The notes beneath the pieces are model-generated. The model did no database searches, was not told the DNA's origin, and saw only the letters and a list, made by a program, of their open reading frames with translations. Source: Acidobacteriota bacterium (GTDB lineage Bacteria > Acidobacteriota > Terriglobia > Terriglobales > Acidobacteriaceae). From it: DNA of 51,578 nucleotides. The position numbers and the translations under genes are program-made. The stretch spans positions 1 through 51,578 of the forward strand of contig QIAU01000196.1 of NCBI GenBank assembly GCA_003225055.1, given 5' to 3'. Every line of letters starts with the position of its first letter. Within the stretch, counting starts at the first letter, position 1. Shown piece by piece: positions 33,001 to 41,009 of the stretch.

Positions 33001-33440
33001 CTCCACCCAGGATCACACTCGACAAACTCACTTCGTGGCACCAGAACAGTGATGCCGGGGTGAAATATTTCTCGGGTACTGCAAGTTATACAAAAACGAT
33101 CCAGGCTCGAGCGGAATGGTTCAAGCCGAGGGCTCGTCTATGGATTGATCTGGGAACGGTCAAAAACCTGGCGGAGGTCTCCGTTAACCGCAAGAACCTT
33201 GGCATTGTCTGGAAGGCGCCGTATCAGGTCGATGCGACTGGAGCACTGAAGCCCGGCACGAACAGAGTGGAAATCAAAGTCACAAACGGCTGGGCGAACC
33301 GCATCATTGGCGACCGGCAACCGGGCGTCACCAAGACGTATACCTTCACATCCCCAAAGTTTTATAAGGCAGACGCGCCCTTGCAGCCTTCCGGACTCCT
33401 GGGCCCGGTCAGAGTCCTTCGCACCCGCAGGAAGAATTGA
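30027..33440 (+). CDS. GH106 alpha-L-rhamnosidase, secreted
   Basis: A predicted exported enzyme of 1137 residues, close to the usual GH106 length. The start follows AGGAG; the signal peptide is LVSVAVVLALTLAAAAQ. The N-terminal part of the catalytic region reads PRVWWHWMNGNITKEGIKLD near residue 50, a GH106 hallmark. YVINDSWEAGTANWTDNL near 494 and VAAESLTAASGAWAWSP near 636 hold the likely catalytic acids. Between these, residues about 200-390 carry a discoidin-like beta-sandwich insertion (DLEASDDGQNFRKLADIPND). A C-terminal jelly-roll (VSVNRKNLGIVWKAPYQVDA) closes the protein. Known members cleave alpha-L-rhamnose from rhamnogalacturonan-type chains. Cotranscription with the isomerase is likely. 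Confidence 0.9.
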   Translation: MLTQLCAARKPPRLVSVAVVLALTLAAAAQDEKSDPLARGFRNPPDSAKPRVWWHWMNGNITKEGIKLDLEWMQRVGIGGFQNFDAALNTPKLVDHRLVYMTPEWQDAFRYATELADRLGLEEAIAGSPGWSESGGPWVKPNQGMKKVVWSETRVEGGKPFSGVLPHPPTVSGPFQNVPLFDFLALISGQTPEAAPVFYADSAVVAYRAPESDVPVSALRPTITSSGGNLDLSVLTDGDLVKTTALPKAPAGQRAWIQYEFSAPETMRAVTLAFHDPAAAMANRFGAAPPVADLEASDDGQNFRKLADIPNDGAVEHTIAFSPASARFFRVNFTDKPPSGFRTMPFDVENPFGDFSAVKPGPNFQISELVLHPGARVSRFEEKAGFANLRSFDSFSTPPVAARDAIPKSDIVDLTSKLHPDGTLDWIPPAGHWVVLRFGCSLTGVTNHPASPEGTGLEVDKLSREYVREYMNTYLDNYRGAVGPLMGKRGLQYVINDSWEAGTANWTDNLITEFTRRRGYDPVPWLPVLAGRVIESAEASEGFLWDFRETLGDMLAEYHYDQITDILHQRGMGHYGESHEEGRAFIGDGMEVKRSNDVPMSAMWTQKPGVNKEQYGYDADIRESASVAHIYGQNLVAAESLTAASGAWAWSPATLKPTADKEMAMGLNRFVIHTSVHQPLVDKKPGLALGPFGQWFNRNETWAELAKPWVSYLARSSYLLQQGKFVADIAYFYGEDSNITAIYGDHFPDVPAGYNFDYVNADALIHKFSVAGPSLITPSGMSYRILALDPRSKQMSLPVLKKINELVEAGAIVVGAKPENTPSLADNQAEFHSLADKLWGAGIGASTGNGKVYGSQKLADVLETLNIGRDFEYEKPTPDTDILFVHRKLADGDLYFVDNRNDRDEAFDAAFRVQGKSAELWHPDTGQIEPASYQFADGRTRVPLRLEPWGTVFVVFRQAATASSRTVPTVLEEALRTVEGPWDVAFQPDRGAPPRITLDKLTSWHQNSDAGVKYFSGTASYTKTIQARAEWFKPRARLWIDLGTVKNLAEVSVNRKNLGIVWKAPYQVDATGALKPGTNRVEIKVTNGWANRIIGDRQPGVTKTYTFTSPKFYKADAPLQPSGLLGPVRVLRTRRKN

Positions 33441-33553
33441 CGGTCCAGGAGTTCATCGAATCCCTTCCGGCATTTCCTGAAGTTCTCGGTCTGGCCGAAA
33501 CTGGCCGAATAGACTCCTTGCCGTCAAGCCAAGGAACTCGGTATCATGGCGAG

Positions 33554-33583
33554 CCAGAAAGCTCTTTCTTAAGCTGGTTTTTT
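33554..33583 (+). terminator. Possible weak terminator after the GH106 gene
   Basis: CCAG (33554-33557) and CTGG (33574-33577) flank AAAG/CTTT-rich inner pairing, and a run of six T follows. It lies 114 bp after the GH106 stop and touches the TTG start proposed for the receiver protein, so either the hairpin or that start may be wrong. Confidence 0.25.
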
Positions 33584-33983
33584 GCCTTTGGACAACGTAG
33601 TTTTCCACTCCCAGCGCCTCTTGTTTGTCGATGACGAGGAGAGCATCCGCGCAATGCTTCCTGCGATCCTGAAGGGACAAGGGTTTGACCTCAAAACTGC
33701 GGCCAGTGTGCCGCAAGCACTCCAGAAGATACGACGCCACAAGTTCGACGGACTGCTGGCGGCCCTGAATATTCGCGAGCCGCACGACGGGTATGCGATC
33801 GTCGGCGCCATGCGACAGGTTAATCCGCGCTGCGTTGCCATTATCTTGACGGCGTACCCGGACTTTTGCAGGGCTGTCGAAGGTATTCACTATGACATCG
33901 ATGACTACTTCGTGAAACCTGTGGATATTGATGCCCTTGTCGCGACGTTGCGAAGAAGACTAGCAGCGCGGCTGTCCCACTAG
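33582..33983 (+). CDS. Single-domain response-regulator-like receiver lacking the phospho-acceptor Asp
   Basis: A 133-residue stand-alone receiver domain. It keeps the acidic pocket (LLFVDDEESIRAML), the conserved Thr (ILTAYPDF) and the Lys (DDYFVKPVDIDAL). At the phosphorylation site the sequence reads FDGLLAALNIREP, where related single-domain receivers read LLxDLNI. The codon is GCC where GAC is expected. Phosphotransfer to the usual site is therefore impossible, suggesting a constitutive, phosphorylation-independent or decaying protein. No kinase is adjacent. The start is a TTG at 33582 without a good ribosome site, so a shorter form is possible. It is convergent with an SDR remnant and overlaps its end by 4 bp. 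Confidence 0.8.
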   Translation: MPLDNVVFHSQRLLFVDDEESIRAMLPAILKGQGFDLKTAASVPQALQKIRRHKFDGLLAALNIREPHDGYAIVGAMRQVNPRCVAIILTAYPDFCRAVEGIHYDIDDYFVKPVDIDALVATLRRRLAARLSH

Positions 33984-34377
33984 CTCGGTATGACAAAGCG
34001 CACCTTGTCCCTCATACGAAGAGGCAGGCCGGTTTTATTGGTATTAAGAACTTCATTCAGTTCAGTAGTGTCTCGCTGGTAGAACCCAGAGGGGTGGGCT
34101 TCCACACTCCCGCATTGTTTACCAGGACGGCAAAGCTGGTATCCTTGAGCAACTCGACCATGCCGGAGATCGAATGCATTGACGCAAGACCCGCCTGCAC
34201 GAGCGTAGTTTGCGACTGCAGCAGCATGGTACGCATTTCCTCTGCGGCGGCCCAATTGCGGTGGTAGTGAACGATCAGTCGCGCGCCTTCTGCATCAAGT
34301 GCTCGGCAAATCGCCCTTCCAATCCCACGCGGTCCACCAGTCACCAATCTGATCTGGTTTCTCAAGCTATTAAGCAT
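33980..34377 (-). pseudogene. Short-chain dehydrogenase remnant
   Basis: From ATG 34377 the frame reads RLVTGGPRGIGRAICRALDA, the SDR nucleotide-binding motif, then FAVLVNNAGVWKPTPLGSTS with the conserved NNAG. Just after SETLLN it meets a stop at 34057. A one-base shift continues NEVLNTNKTGLPL and then ends at 33980 with unrelated residues. The catalytic Ser and YxxxK and the whole C-terminal half are missing, so no active enzyme is made. A second change in the motif (TGGPRG) is tolerated in some SDRs. Confidence 0.75.
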
Positions 34378-34572
34378 AAGACCGAGTTGATTTTCAGGTG
34401 CCGCCGTAGAAAATTATCGCATGTAGAGTGGACAGGCGTTCCCAGGGCGCAGGAGATTCTTCGATAGAACCTCGGGGTCGATGAATAGGCTGACCTGGGT
34501 TAATGCGACCGGACTATCCGTTCAAGTTTTGTGCCTGGGTCTAAGCAACTCATACACAGCAGAGGAAAATGC

Positions 34573-35937
34573 ATGATTCGAAGAAAATTGCTGCTTCCCG
34601 TGCTGCTAAGTTTTGTTCTCTATCCCGTCGCCCTGGCGCAATTGCCGGCAGCCCCGCCAAATCCGCCGCCGGACGACCGCTATAAGGCCGACATTCTACT
34701 TATCGTCGCGCATCCGGACGACGATTCCTTGGCTGCTCCATATTTGGCGAAGGCCCTCTACGAGGAACACAAACGTGTGTCTGTGATTTATGGCACGCGC
34801 GGCAACGCTGGCGGGAACGCTGTGGGCAATGAACAAGCTGCATCCCTTGGCGCAGTACGCGAAATCGAAGGACGTCGAGCTCTAGCCTCCTTGGGGATAC
34901 TTGACGTTTGGTTTCTCAATAGTCCAGATACTCCGGGCCAGGACGTATTGCATTCCCTGGAGACCTGGGGGCACGGCGCCTCTTTGGAACAAGTAGTGCG
35001 GTTAGTGCGGCTCACGCGACCGGAAGTAATTCTGACGTGGCTCCCGCACTACGTTGCAGGCGAAAATCACGACGATCACCAGGCGGCAGGCGTGCTCGCC
35101 ACCGAAGCCTTCGACCTTGCCGGCGATCCCGTGGCATTCCCCGAACAGATAGAAGCACCCCGCGATCACACTGCCATCGGCAACTATGGCGAGGGGCTGC
35201 ATCCGTGGCAGCCGAAAAAGATCTATTACTTCTCCGACGCTACCCATTTCGAATTCCTTGAGGGCCGCGGACCCGAGTACAAAACCAGCGATGTGTCGCC
35301 TTCGAAGGGTGTTCCCTACGCAAAAATTGTCTCCGACGCATGGATGAATGACAAGTCGCAGCTGCCGGCGAACCAAGCCGATCTCAAAAAATACTTGGAT
35401 CAATACCTCAACGAGCCGGTACGGTTCGTCCTGGGAAAATCGCTGGTGAAAGGAAGCACCAGGGGAGATGTCTTCGAGGGGATCACACCAGGAACGATTC
35501 CATACGTGCGGGCACGGGGATACGAGCCTATAGCGCGACAGGGAGTGTCATTGGAATTCGGAGGGCCATGGGCTTACTATCGCGCGTTCTGGCGATCGCA
35601 CAATCTTGACCATTTGTCGCGGTTGCTAGCGCCTGAAACTGCCTTAGGCGGGCCCGACAACACGGTTTGGGTCCCGCTTCTAATTCATAACGATTCCGAC
35701 TCGCCGAAACAGGTCACATTGCGGTCGGTCTTGCCCCCGGGGTGGAGCGAGAAACCAGGTCCGATGATTTATTCCCTAGCCGCGCATGATGCCTACCCGG
35801 TCCAAATAAATGTTGTAGCACCGGAATCGCAAAAGAATACTTGGCAGCAATTGACGTGGAGAGCGGAAGCTGACGGTCAAGTGATTGGTTCGGTTACGCT
35901 CCGAGTGCACGTCAATTACAACGGAGTTCCGCAGTAG
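34573..35937 (+). CDS. PIG-L/LmbE-family deacetylase, secreted, with C-terminal NEW3-like domain
   Basis: A 454-residue exported hydrolase. The start at 34573 follows AGAGGAAA and opens a signal peptide (MIRRKLLLPVLLSFVLYPVA). The PIG-L domain binds zinc through the AHPDDD motif near residue 46 (usual form HPDDE; the last Glu is Asp here) and the His of GENHDDHQAAG near 175. Members remove N-acetyl groups from GlcNAc-containing substrates. Residues about 360-454 form a beta-sandwich resembling the NEW3 domain of secreted glycosidases (VWVPLLIHNDSDSPKQVTLR). It stands alone between the SDR remnant and TPR protein 2. The substrate is unknown; an amino-sugar part of a polysaccharide is plausible. 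Confidence 0.85.
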   Translation: MIRRKLLLPVLLSFVLYPVALAQLPAAPPNPPPDDRYKADILLIVAHPDDDSLAAPYLAKALYEEHKRVSVIYGTRGNAGGNAVGNEQAASLGAVREIEGRRALASLGILDVWFLNSPDTPGQDVLHSLETWGHGASLEQVVRLVRLTRPEVILTWLPHYVAGENHDDHQAAGVLATEAFDLAGDPVAFPEQIEAPRDHTAIGNYGEGLHPWQPKKIYYFSDATHFEFLEGRGPEYKTSDVSPSKGVPYAKIVSDAWMNDKSQLPANQADLKKYLDQYLNEPVRFVLGKSLVKGSTRGDVFEGITPGTIPYVRARGYEPIARQGVSLEFGGPWAYYRAFWRSHNLDHLSRLLAPETALGGPDNTVWVPLLIHNDSDSPKQVTLRSVLPPGWSEKPGPMIYSLAAHDAYPVQINVVAPESQKNTWQQLTWRAEADGQVIGSVTLRVHVNYNGVPQ

Positions 35938-35985
35938 CACCCAGCGGAAGCGGGACCGTGGCCGGCGCAGTGTTTCGTACGCGGC

Positions 35986-36036
35986 GGCAACCTCGGCAAC
36001 CTGGCAACCTCGATCTTCTGGCAACCTCGATCTTCT
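35986..36036. repeat. 17-bp tandem repeat with partial 9-bp copies
   Basis: GGCAACCTCGATCTTCT occurs twice in tandem (36003-36019, 36020-36036). It is preceded by shorter copies GGCAACCTC and GGCAACCT from 35986. It lies in the 217-bp gap between the PIG-L deacetylase and TPR protein 2. It looks like slippage expansion; no protein or known RNA motif was recognised. Confidence 0.85.
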
Positions 36037-36154
36037 TGACACGAAAGGGGCCGCGGGTGTAAAGCTTCTCCCGCAAATAGAGTGGGATCGGAAACTTCTG
36101 TTGCCTGCCAGTCGGAGGTAACCGAGTGGGAGTCTGAGGTTCCGAGGGGTCCCG

Positions 36155-37363
36155 GTGAGGGCTGCGCCAAGGCAAGTTGCGTTCTGTTTGTTGTGCTGCA
36201 TGCTCGCGTTCGAGGGCATCCCGAAGAGCCTTGCTGCGCAGAAAGTAAACCAGTCCGAAATCGAAATCACGTCAAAGCAGGCCGAAGAGGCTATGGCCGC
36301 GAAGGATTGGGCCGTGGCCGTGAAGGCCCTGGAAAAGCTCGCCGGGCTGGCCCCCGATGTCTCTCAAGTTCAGGCAAACCTGGGACTAGCTTACTACTCG
36401 GACAATCGAATTTTGGAGGCCAGTAAGGCCTTTGAACGGGCACTAAAGTTGAATCCGAAGATGACTCAGGCCGAGATGATGTTGGGCCTGTGTTATGCCG
36501 AGTTGGGACGCAACCAGCAGGCGGTATTCATCCTGTCCCCGGCGTTCCGCCGCCCGTCCGACAAGCAGATGGGACGCCTCCTCGGCTTGGACCTTCAGCG
36601 CGCCTATGAAGGCCTGCACCAGCACGATAGGGCCACGGCGGTTGCCGACGAGCTGCTGAAGCGCTATCCCGATGATCCGGAAATTCTGTTTCACTCGTCG
36701 CGCCTGTATGCGGACCGGGCCTACGAGCTGATGACGCAGCTGATGCAGGTCGCTCCCGGCTCAGTGTGGCTCCACTATGCGACGGCGGAGGTTCATGCAA
36801 GCCTGCAGCGCTATGATCTGGCCATCGTTGAGTACAAGAATGTTCTGGCTATGGAACCCAGAATGCCAGGAATTCACTTCCGGTTGGGGCGGGCAATTCT
36901 CGAGGGTTCCAAGGAAATGAATGCGGTTGAGCAAGCCTTGCATGAATTTGAACTGGAACTAAACTTATCGCCGGATAACTCCGATGCCGAATATGAGATC
37001 GGCGAGATCTATCGACAGCGGGGCGAATTCGAGTCCGCGCTGGCACACTTCTCTAAAGCGGTTCAACATCATCCCGACTTCCCTCAGGCTCGCATCGGTT
37101 TAGCCAGCACCTTAATCAGTCAGGGAAGATCGCAGGAAGCGCTCGGCCATTTGTTGGAAGCGGTTCGGGTCGAGCCTCAAAATGAAGTCGCGCATTTTCG
37201 GTTGGCCTCAGTCTACAAGGCGCTGGGCGACACGGCCAACCAGCAAAAGGAAATGGCATTCTTTCAGAAGCTCCATTCTGCTAGAGCCAGGAATGTGCTG
37301 CCGTTATCGGGTCCCTCTGTCACCCAGCAAATTATCGAGATAGAGAATCACATGCCACCATAA
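36155..37363 (+). CDS. Secreted tetratricopeptide-repeat protein 2
   Basis: A 402-residue protein. The GTG at 36155 is chosen because it completes a signal peptide (MRAAPRQVAFCLLCCMLAFE, cleavage near SLAAQ) and follows GAGGGG. The body is TPR repeats such as MAAKDWAVAVKALEKLAGLA, ILEASKAFERALKLNPKMTQ and FESALAHFSKAVQHHPDFPQ. It aligns along its length with TPR protein 1, including LMQVAPGSVWLHYATAEVHA and MPGIHFRLGRAIL, so the two arose by duplication. It lies 130 bp upstream of TonB receptor 3 on the same strand, whereas TPR protein 1 follows receptor 2. No catalytic residues are visible. A partner role for the receptor is inferred from the repeated pairing. Confidence 0.85.
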   Translation: MRAAPRQVAFCLLCCMLAFEGIPKSLAAQKVNQSEIEITSKQAEEAMAAKDWAVAVKALEKLAGLAPDVSQVQANLGLAYYSDNRILEASKAFERALKLNPKMTQAEMMLGLCYAELGRNQQAVFILSPAFRRPSDKQMGRLLGLDLQRAYEGLHQHDRATAVADELLKRYPDDPEILFHSSRLYADRAYELMTQLMQVAPGSVWLHYATAEVHASLQRYDLAIVEYKNVLAMEPRMPGIHFRLGRAILEGSKEMNAVEQALHEFELELNLSPDNSDAEYEIGEIYRQRGEFESALAHFSKAVQHHPDFPQARIGLASTLISQGRSQEALGHLLEAVRVEPQNEVAHFRLASVYKALGDTANQQKEMAFFQKLHSARARNVLPLSGPSVTQQIIEIENHMPP

Positions 37364-37493
37364 GTTCGAGAGAAAACGAAAATCCACAAGTCACGTGGGC
37401 CGCTTTGTCGCGGCCGCAACCGTTCCGGAGTGGCAGCCGGCAGTCGATCGGGCATTACAGGTGAAACTCAACGTTGTAGGGGAGGTTTTCATC

Positions 37494-40400
37494 ATGCATT
37501 TCCCGAAAGTGATTATTCCAGTAGTGGCTTGGATGTTCCTGGTCTTGGCCTTCTCTCCTGCCGGGCTGGGCCAGGCGGTGTTTGGCAACATCACCGGCAC
37601 GGTGACAGATCCCACCGGGGCGGCAGTGCCCAACGCGGAAATTGCGATAACAGACCTCGACCGCGGTATCACCTATACGACCACGACCACCTCGGTCGGA
37701 AACTTTACGCAAACCCACTTGTTGGCTGGACACTATCGGGTGAAGGTCACAGCCCCCGACTTCTCGGAATATTCCACCATTGCAGACGTGCAGGTAGACG
37801 CGACCACGCGGGCCGACGCTCAGCTCCGGGTCGGCAAAGCGGAGACTTCTGTTACCGTAAGTACCGAGGGCCCGCTTCTGAAAACCGACCGAGCAGACGT
37901 CAGCAATACCCTGATGGCCAACGAAGTGGAGCAACTGCCGATTCTCAACCGCAATGTGACTACGCTGATCCTGGCGCTGCCCGGATCGCAGTTGAACGGA
38001 TTTCAGCACGCCTCCAGCGAGAATCCTCAAGGTGGACTGCAGATCAATGTCAACGGACAGTACTTCTACTCCAACGGATTCGAACTGGATGGAACGGAGA
38101 ATCACAGCAACATTCTGGGCATCGCCGTGATCAATCCCAACCCCGACGCGCTACAGGAATTCAAAGTAACCACCAGCAACTACGATGCTGAGTTCGGAAA
38201 CGTATCAGGCGCGCTACTTCAAGGGACGACCAAGTCGGGAACCAATCAGCTTCACGGTTCACTTTTTGAGTATGTTCGCAACGACAAATTCAATGCCGCA
38301 GATCCCTTCACCCACCTTAAGCCTCCATTGCGATGGAATCAATTTGGCGGCTCGCTGGGGGGCCCGCTGCGGAAGAACAAACTCTTTGGATTCTTCGATT
38401 ATCAGGGAACACGGCGTAGGACCGGGGGAGCGTTAATTACCACTGTCCCCACAGCCGCGGAGCGTACTGGCGACCTGAGTGCGTTGCTGGGCGATTACAT
38501 CTGCGCAAACGGCACCACGTCACCTGGTCCCTGCGCCAACCCGGAAAACGTAACCACCACGGAAGGTGCTGTGGTTCCGGCCCGTGCAGGGATGGTTTTT
38601 GATCCCGCGCAGGGTAATGCCGATGGGACCGGGCGCCCAGCGATCTCCTCCGGCGGCCAGGTCAATGTGTTGCCCGCCCCGAGTGCCTCCATGATCAAGT
38701 TGCTCGGTTTTTTGCCTGTGCCGAATTTTGGTGCTCCCGGTGATGTCGCTAACAACTTCGCGGCTGCTTTTTCCGAGAAGTTCGATAGTGACCAGTACGA
38801 CGGTCGCATTGATTACAATTTTTCGGAGGTCCATCACTTTTTCGGCCGTTACAGCATCGCCGACTTTACCAAGGAGTCTCCCGGCGCGTATGGAGAAGCG
38901 GCGGGAGGGCCGACGACCTTCCACTTCGCTGGCCGATCGCTGACCCGGAACCAGAGCCTCGCGTTGGGCTGGACCTACTCATTGAACCCGACACTAATTA
39001 CCGACGTTCGATTTGGCACATTTAGGTATCGGGTTCGAGTGCGGCCAGGAGGCTTCGGACTCAATCCAGCGAGCGATGCCGGACTGATTGGGCTGAACCG
39101 TGGCACTAGCGACACCAGCAGCATGCCAGCTTTTTACGTCACTGGCGATGGCGGATTCAATTTCGGGTACGGGCTGGTCGTCAACCAGTGCAACTGCCCC
39201 CTCAGCGAAACCGAGAACCATTTTCAATGGGTTAACAATTGGACCAAACAGACGGGCAATCACACCATCAAGTGGGGCGTTGATATACGCCGCGCGCAAA
39301 CCACTCGCATCGATAGCGGCAACCACCGCTCAGGCGAATTGACCTTTGCCGACAGCGTGACAGGTAGCGCCGACGTCGATACCATCGCAGCGGGCAGCGC
39401 CACGACAGGTCTTGGCCTTGCAACCTATTTGCTCGGCCAGCCCAGCTTCATCGCGCGCAATTTCACCACTCCTGGCTTTTATCCCAGCATCCGGCAGACA
39501 CGGCTGTATTTCTTCGGACAAGACTCGTGGCGTGCCACCTCCAAGCTGAGTATTGATTATGGGCTTCGCTATGAAAACTACCTGCCGCAGACTGGCGCGA
39601 AACCTGGCAGTGGAGGAAGCTTTGATCCCACCACCGGTGATGTGCTCGTAGCCGGCGTCGGATCCGTCCCCCCAAATTTCGGAGTCAAGCCGTACAATGC
39701 CGGGTTTGCGCCGCGCCTTGGGCTAGCCTACCGACTCCGGCTGGGCACGGCCCTTCGTGCCGGATACGGCCGCAGCTTCAACGCGGCGGGCGAGGGCGCC
39801 GTTTTCGGCCAGAATCCAGAACTTGACCCACCCGTGCAGTTCCCCCAGTTCCTGAGTGCGGCCAACATTTATTCATCCGCCGTTCCCACTTTTCTCACGA
39901 CTGGCCCGCCGCTGCCTCCGCCGTTCCCGATCGGCTCAAACGGACGCTTTCCCCTTCCCGACGGCGTGGGAGTTTATTTCTATTTTTATCCGCTAGACAG
40001 CTACCGCATCCCGCTGGCGGATTTCTGGAACCTGTCGGTACAACATGAAATTCGCTCTGACCTGACCGCTGAAATCGCGTACGTAGGCAACGTCGGCCGG
40101 CACCTATTTGTTAATCGCAATACCAACCAGGCAGTTCCAGGCCCGGGCGATCTTGGTCCGCGTCGCCCGTTCAACAAATTCGGTCTGTCGCAAGGAGTGT
40201 ACGACGTCTGCAATTGCGACAACTCAAGCTACCACTCGCTGCAGGCAAAACTTCAGAAGCGGACCTCCCACGGGTTGGATTTCCTGCTGACTTACACCTG
40301 GTCGAAAGTCATGACCAACTCCGAGGGTGGATACAACTTCTCGGACAACTACAACATCCGCGGCGACCACGGCCCTGCCAGCTGGGACCATACCCACGCC

Positions 40401-40931
40401 TTGACGCTGCTCCATACTTGGGATCTTCCTTTCGGCAAGGGGCGCCGTTGGGCTGCCAAGACCAGCAAGGTAGCGGAGGCATTTGTCGGCGGTTGGCGTT
40501 TCAGTGGCGTCACTACTCTCTTATCCGGCGCTGCCTTCACGCCCTTTGTCTCCAACGCGCCACTGCTGAACACAGATTTCAACAGCGTTCGTCCGGACAT
40601 CATTGGGAATCCCCATGTCCCGAATCCCAACCGTGACTTGTGGTTCAATCCCGCCGCTTACACCTCCCCGCAGCAACCCTTCCGCAACGGTACGGCTTCC
40701 AAGGGCTCGCTGCGTGGGCCGCCGCAATACCTGTTTAGCCTTTCCCTGTCCAAGGATTTCGTCATCACGGAAGGAAAGACCCTGGAATTCCGGTGGGAGA
40801 ATTTCAATGCCTTCAACCACACGAACCTTGGACTTCCGAATTCAACTGTGGACGTGTCCGATGCCGCACGAATTACCTCTGCTGCGACCGACATGCGGCA
40901 GATGCAGTGGGGCCTGCACTTCCGATTCTAG
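37494..40931 (+). CDS. Oar-like TonB-dependent receptor 3 with carboxypeptidase-regulatory-like domain
   Basis: An outer-membrane receptor of 1145 residues. The start at 37494 follows AGGGGAGG and opens the signal peptide MHFPKVIIPVVAWMFLVLAF (cleavage near GLGQA). A longer in-frame start at 37395 lacks a signal-like opening. The CarboxypepD_reg-like domain (NITGTVTDPTGAAVPNAEIA) is followed by the plug (VEQLPILNRNVTTLILALPG, FELDGTENHSNILGIAV, DALQEFKVTTSNYDAEFG) and a barrel ending in GLHFRF with a terminal Phe. It is only loosely similar to receptors 1 and 2 in the barrel, so a different ligand is likely. It lies between TPR protein 2 and the double alpha/beta-hydrolase. Confidence 0.93.
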   Translation: MHFPKVIIPVVAWMFLVLAFSPAGLGQAVFGNITGTVTDPTGAAVPNAEIAITDLDRGITYTTTTTSVGNFTQTHLLAGHYRVKVTAPDFSEYSTIADVQVDATTRADAQLRVGKAETSVTVSTEGPLLKTDRADVSNTLMANEVEQLPILNRNVTTLILALPGSQLNGFQHASSENPQGGLQINVNGQYFYSNGFELDGTENHSNILGIAVINPNPDALQEFKVTTSNYDAEFGNVSGALLQGTTKSGTNQLHGSLFEYVRNDKFNAADPFTHLKPPLRWNQFGGSLGGPLRKNKLFGFFDYQGTRRRTGGALITTVPTAAERTGDLSALLGDYICANGTTSPGPCANPENVTTTEGAVVPARAGMVFDPAQGNADGTGRPAISSGGQVNVLPAPSASMIKLLGFLPVPNFGAPGDVANNFAAAFSEKFDSDQYDGRIDYNFSEVHHFFGRYSIADFTKESPGAYGEAAGGPTTFHFAGRSLTRNQSLALGWTYSLNPTLITDVRFGTFRYRVRVRPGGFGLNPASDAGLIGLNRGTSDTSSMPAFYVTGDGGFNFGYGLVVNQCNCPLSETENHFQWVNNWTKQTGNHTIKWGVDIRRAQTTRIDSGNHRSGELTFADSVTGSADVDTIAAGSATTGLGLATYLLGQPSFIARNFTTPGFYPSIRQTRLYFFGQDSWRATSKLSIDYGLRYENYLPQTGAKPGSGGSFDPTTGDVLVAGVGSVPPNFGVKPYNAGFAPRLGLAYRLRLGTALRAGYGRSFNAAGEGAVFGQNPELDPPVQFPQFLSAANIYSSAVPTFLTTGPPLPPPFPIGSNGRFPLPDGVGVYFYFYPLDSYRIPLADFWNLSVQHEIRSDLTAEIAYVGNVGRHLFVNRNTNQAVPGPGDLGPRRPFNKFGLSQGVYDVCNCDNSSYHSLQAKLQKRTSHGLDFLLTYTWSKVMTNSEGGYNFSDNYNIRGDHGPASWDHTHALTLLHTWDLPFGKGRRWAAKTSKVAEAFVGGWRFSGVTTLLSGAAFTPFVSNAPLLNTDFNSVRPDIIGNPHVPNPNRDLWFNPAAYTSPQQPFRNGTASKGSLRGPPQYLFSLSLSKDFVITEGKTLEFRWENFNAFNHTNLGLPNSTVDVSDAARITSAATDMRQMQWGLHFRF

Positions 40932-41009
40932 CCATATACGCGGGGGGCGGTTTCGGACCTGCGTCCTACCGGCCCGCGAGCCCTGCGTCTTTGGGACTTC
41001 GGGGAGTCA

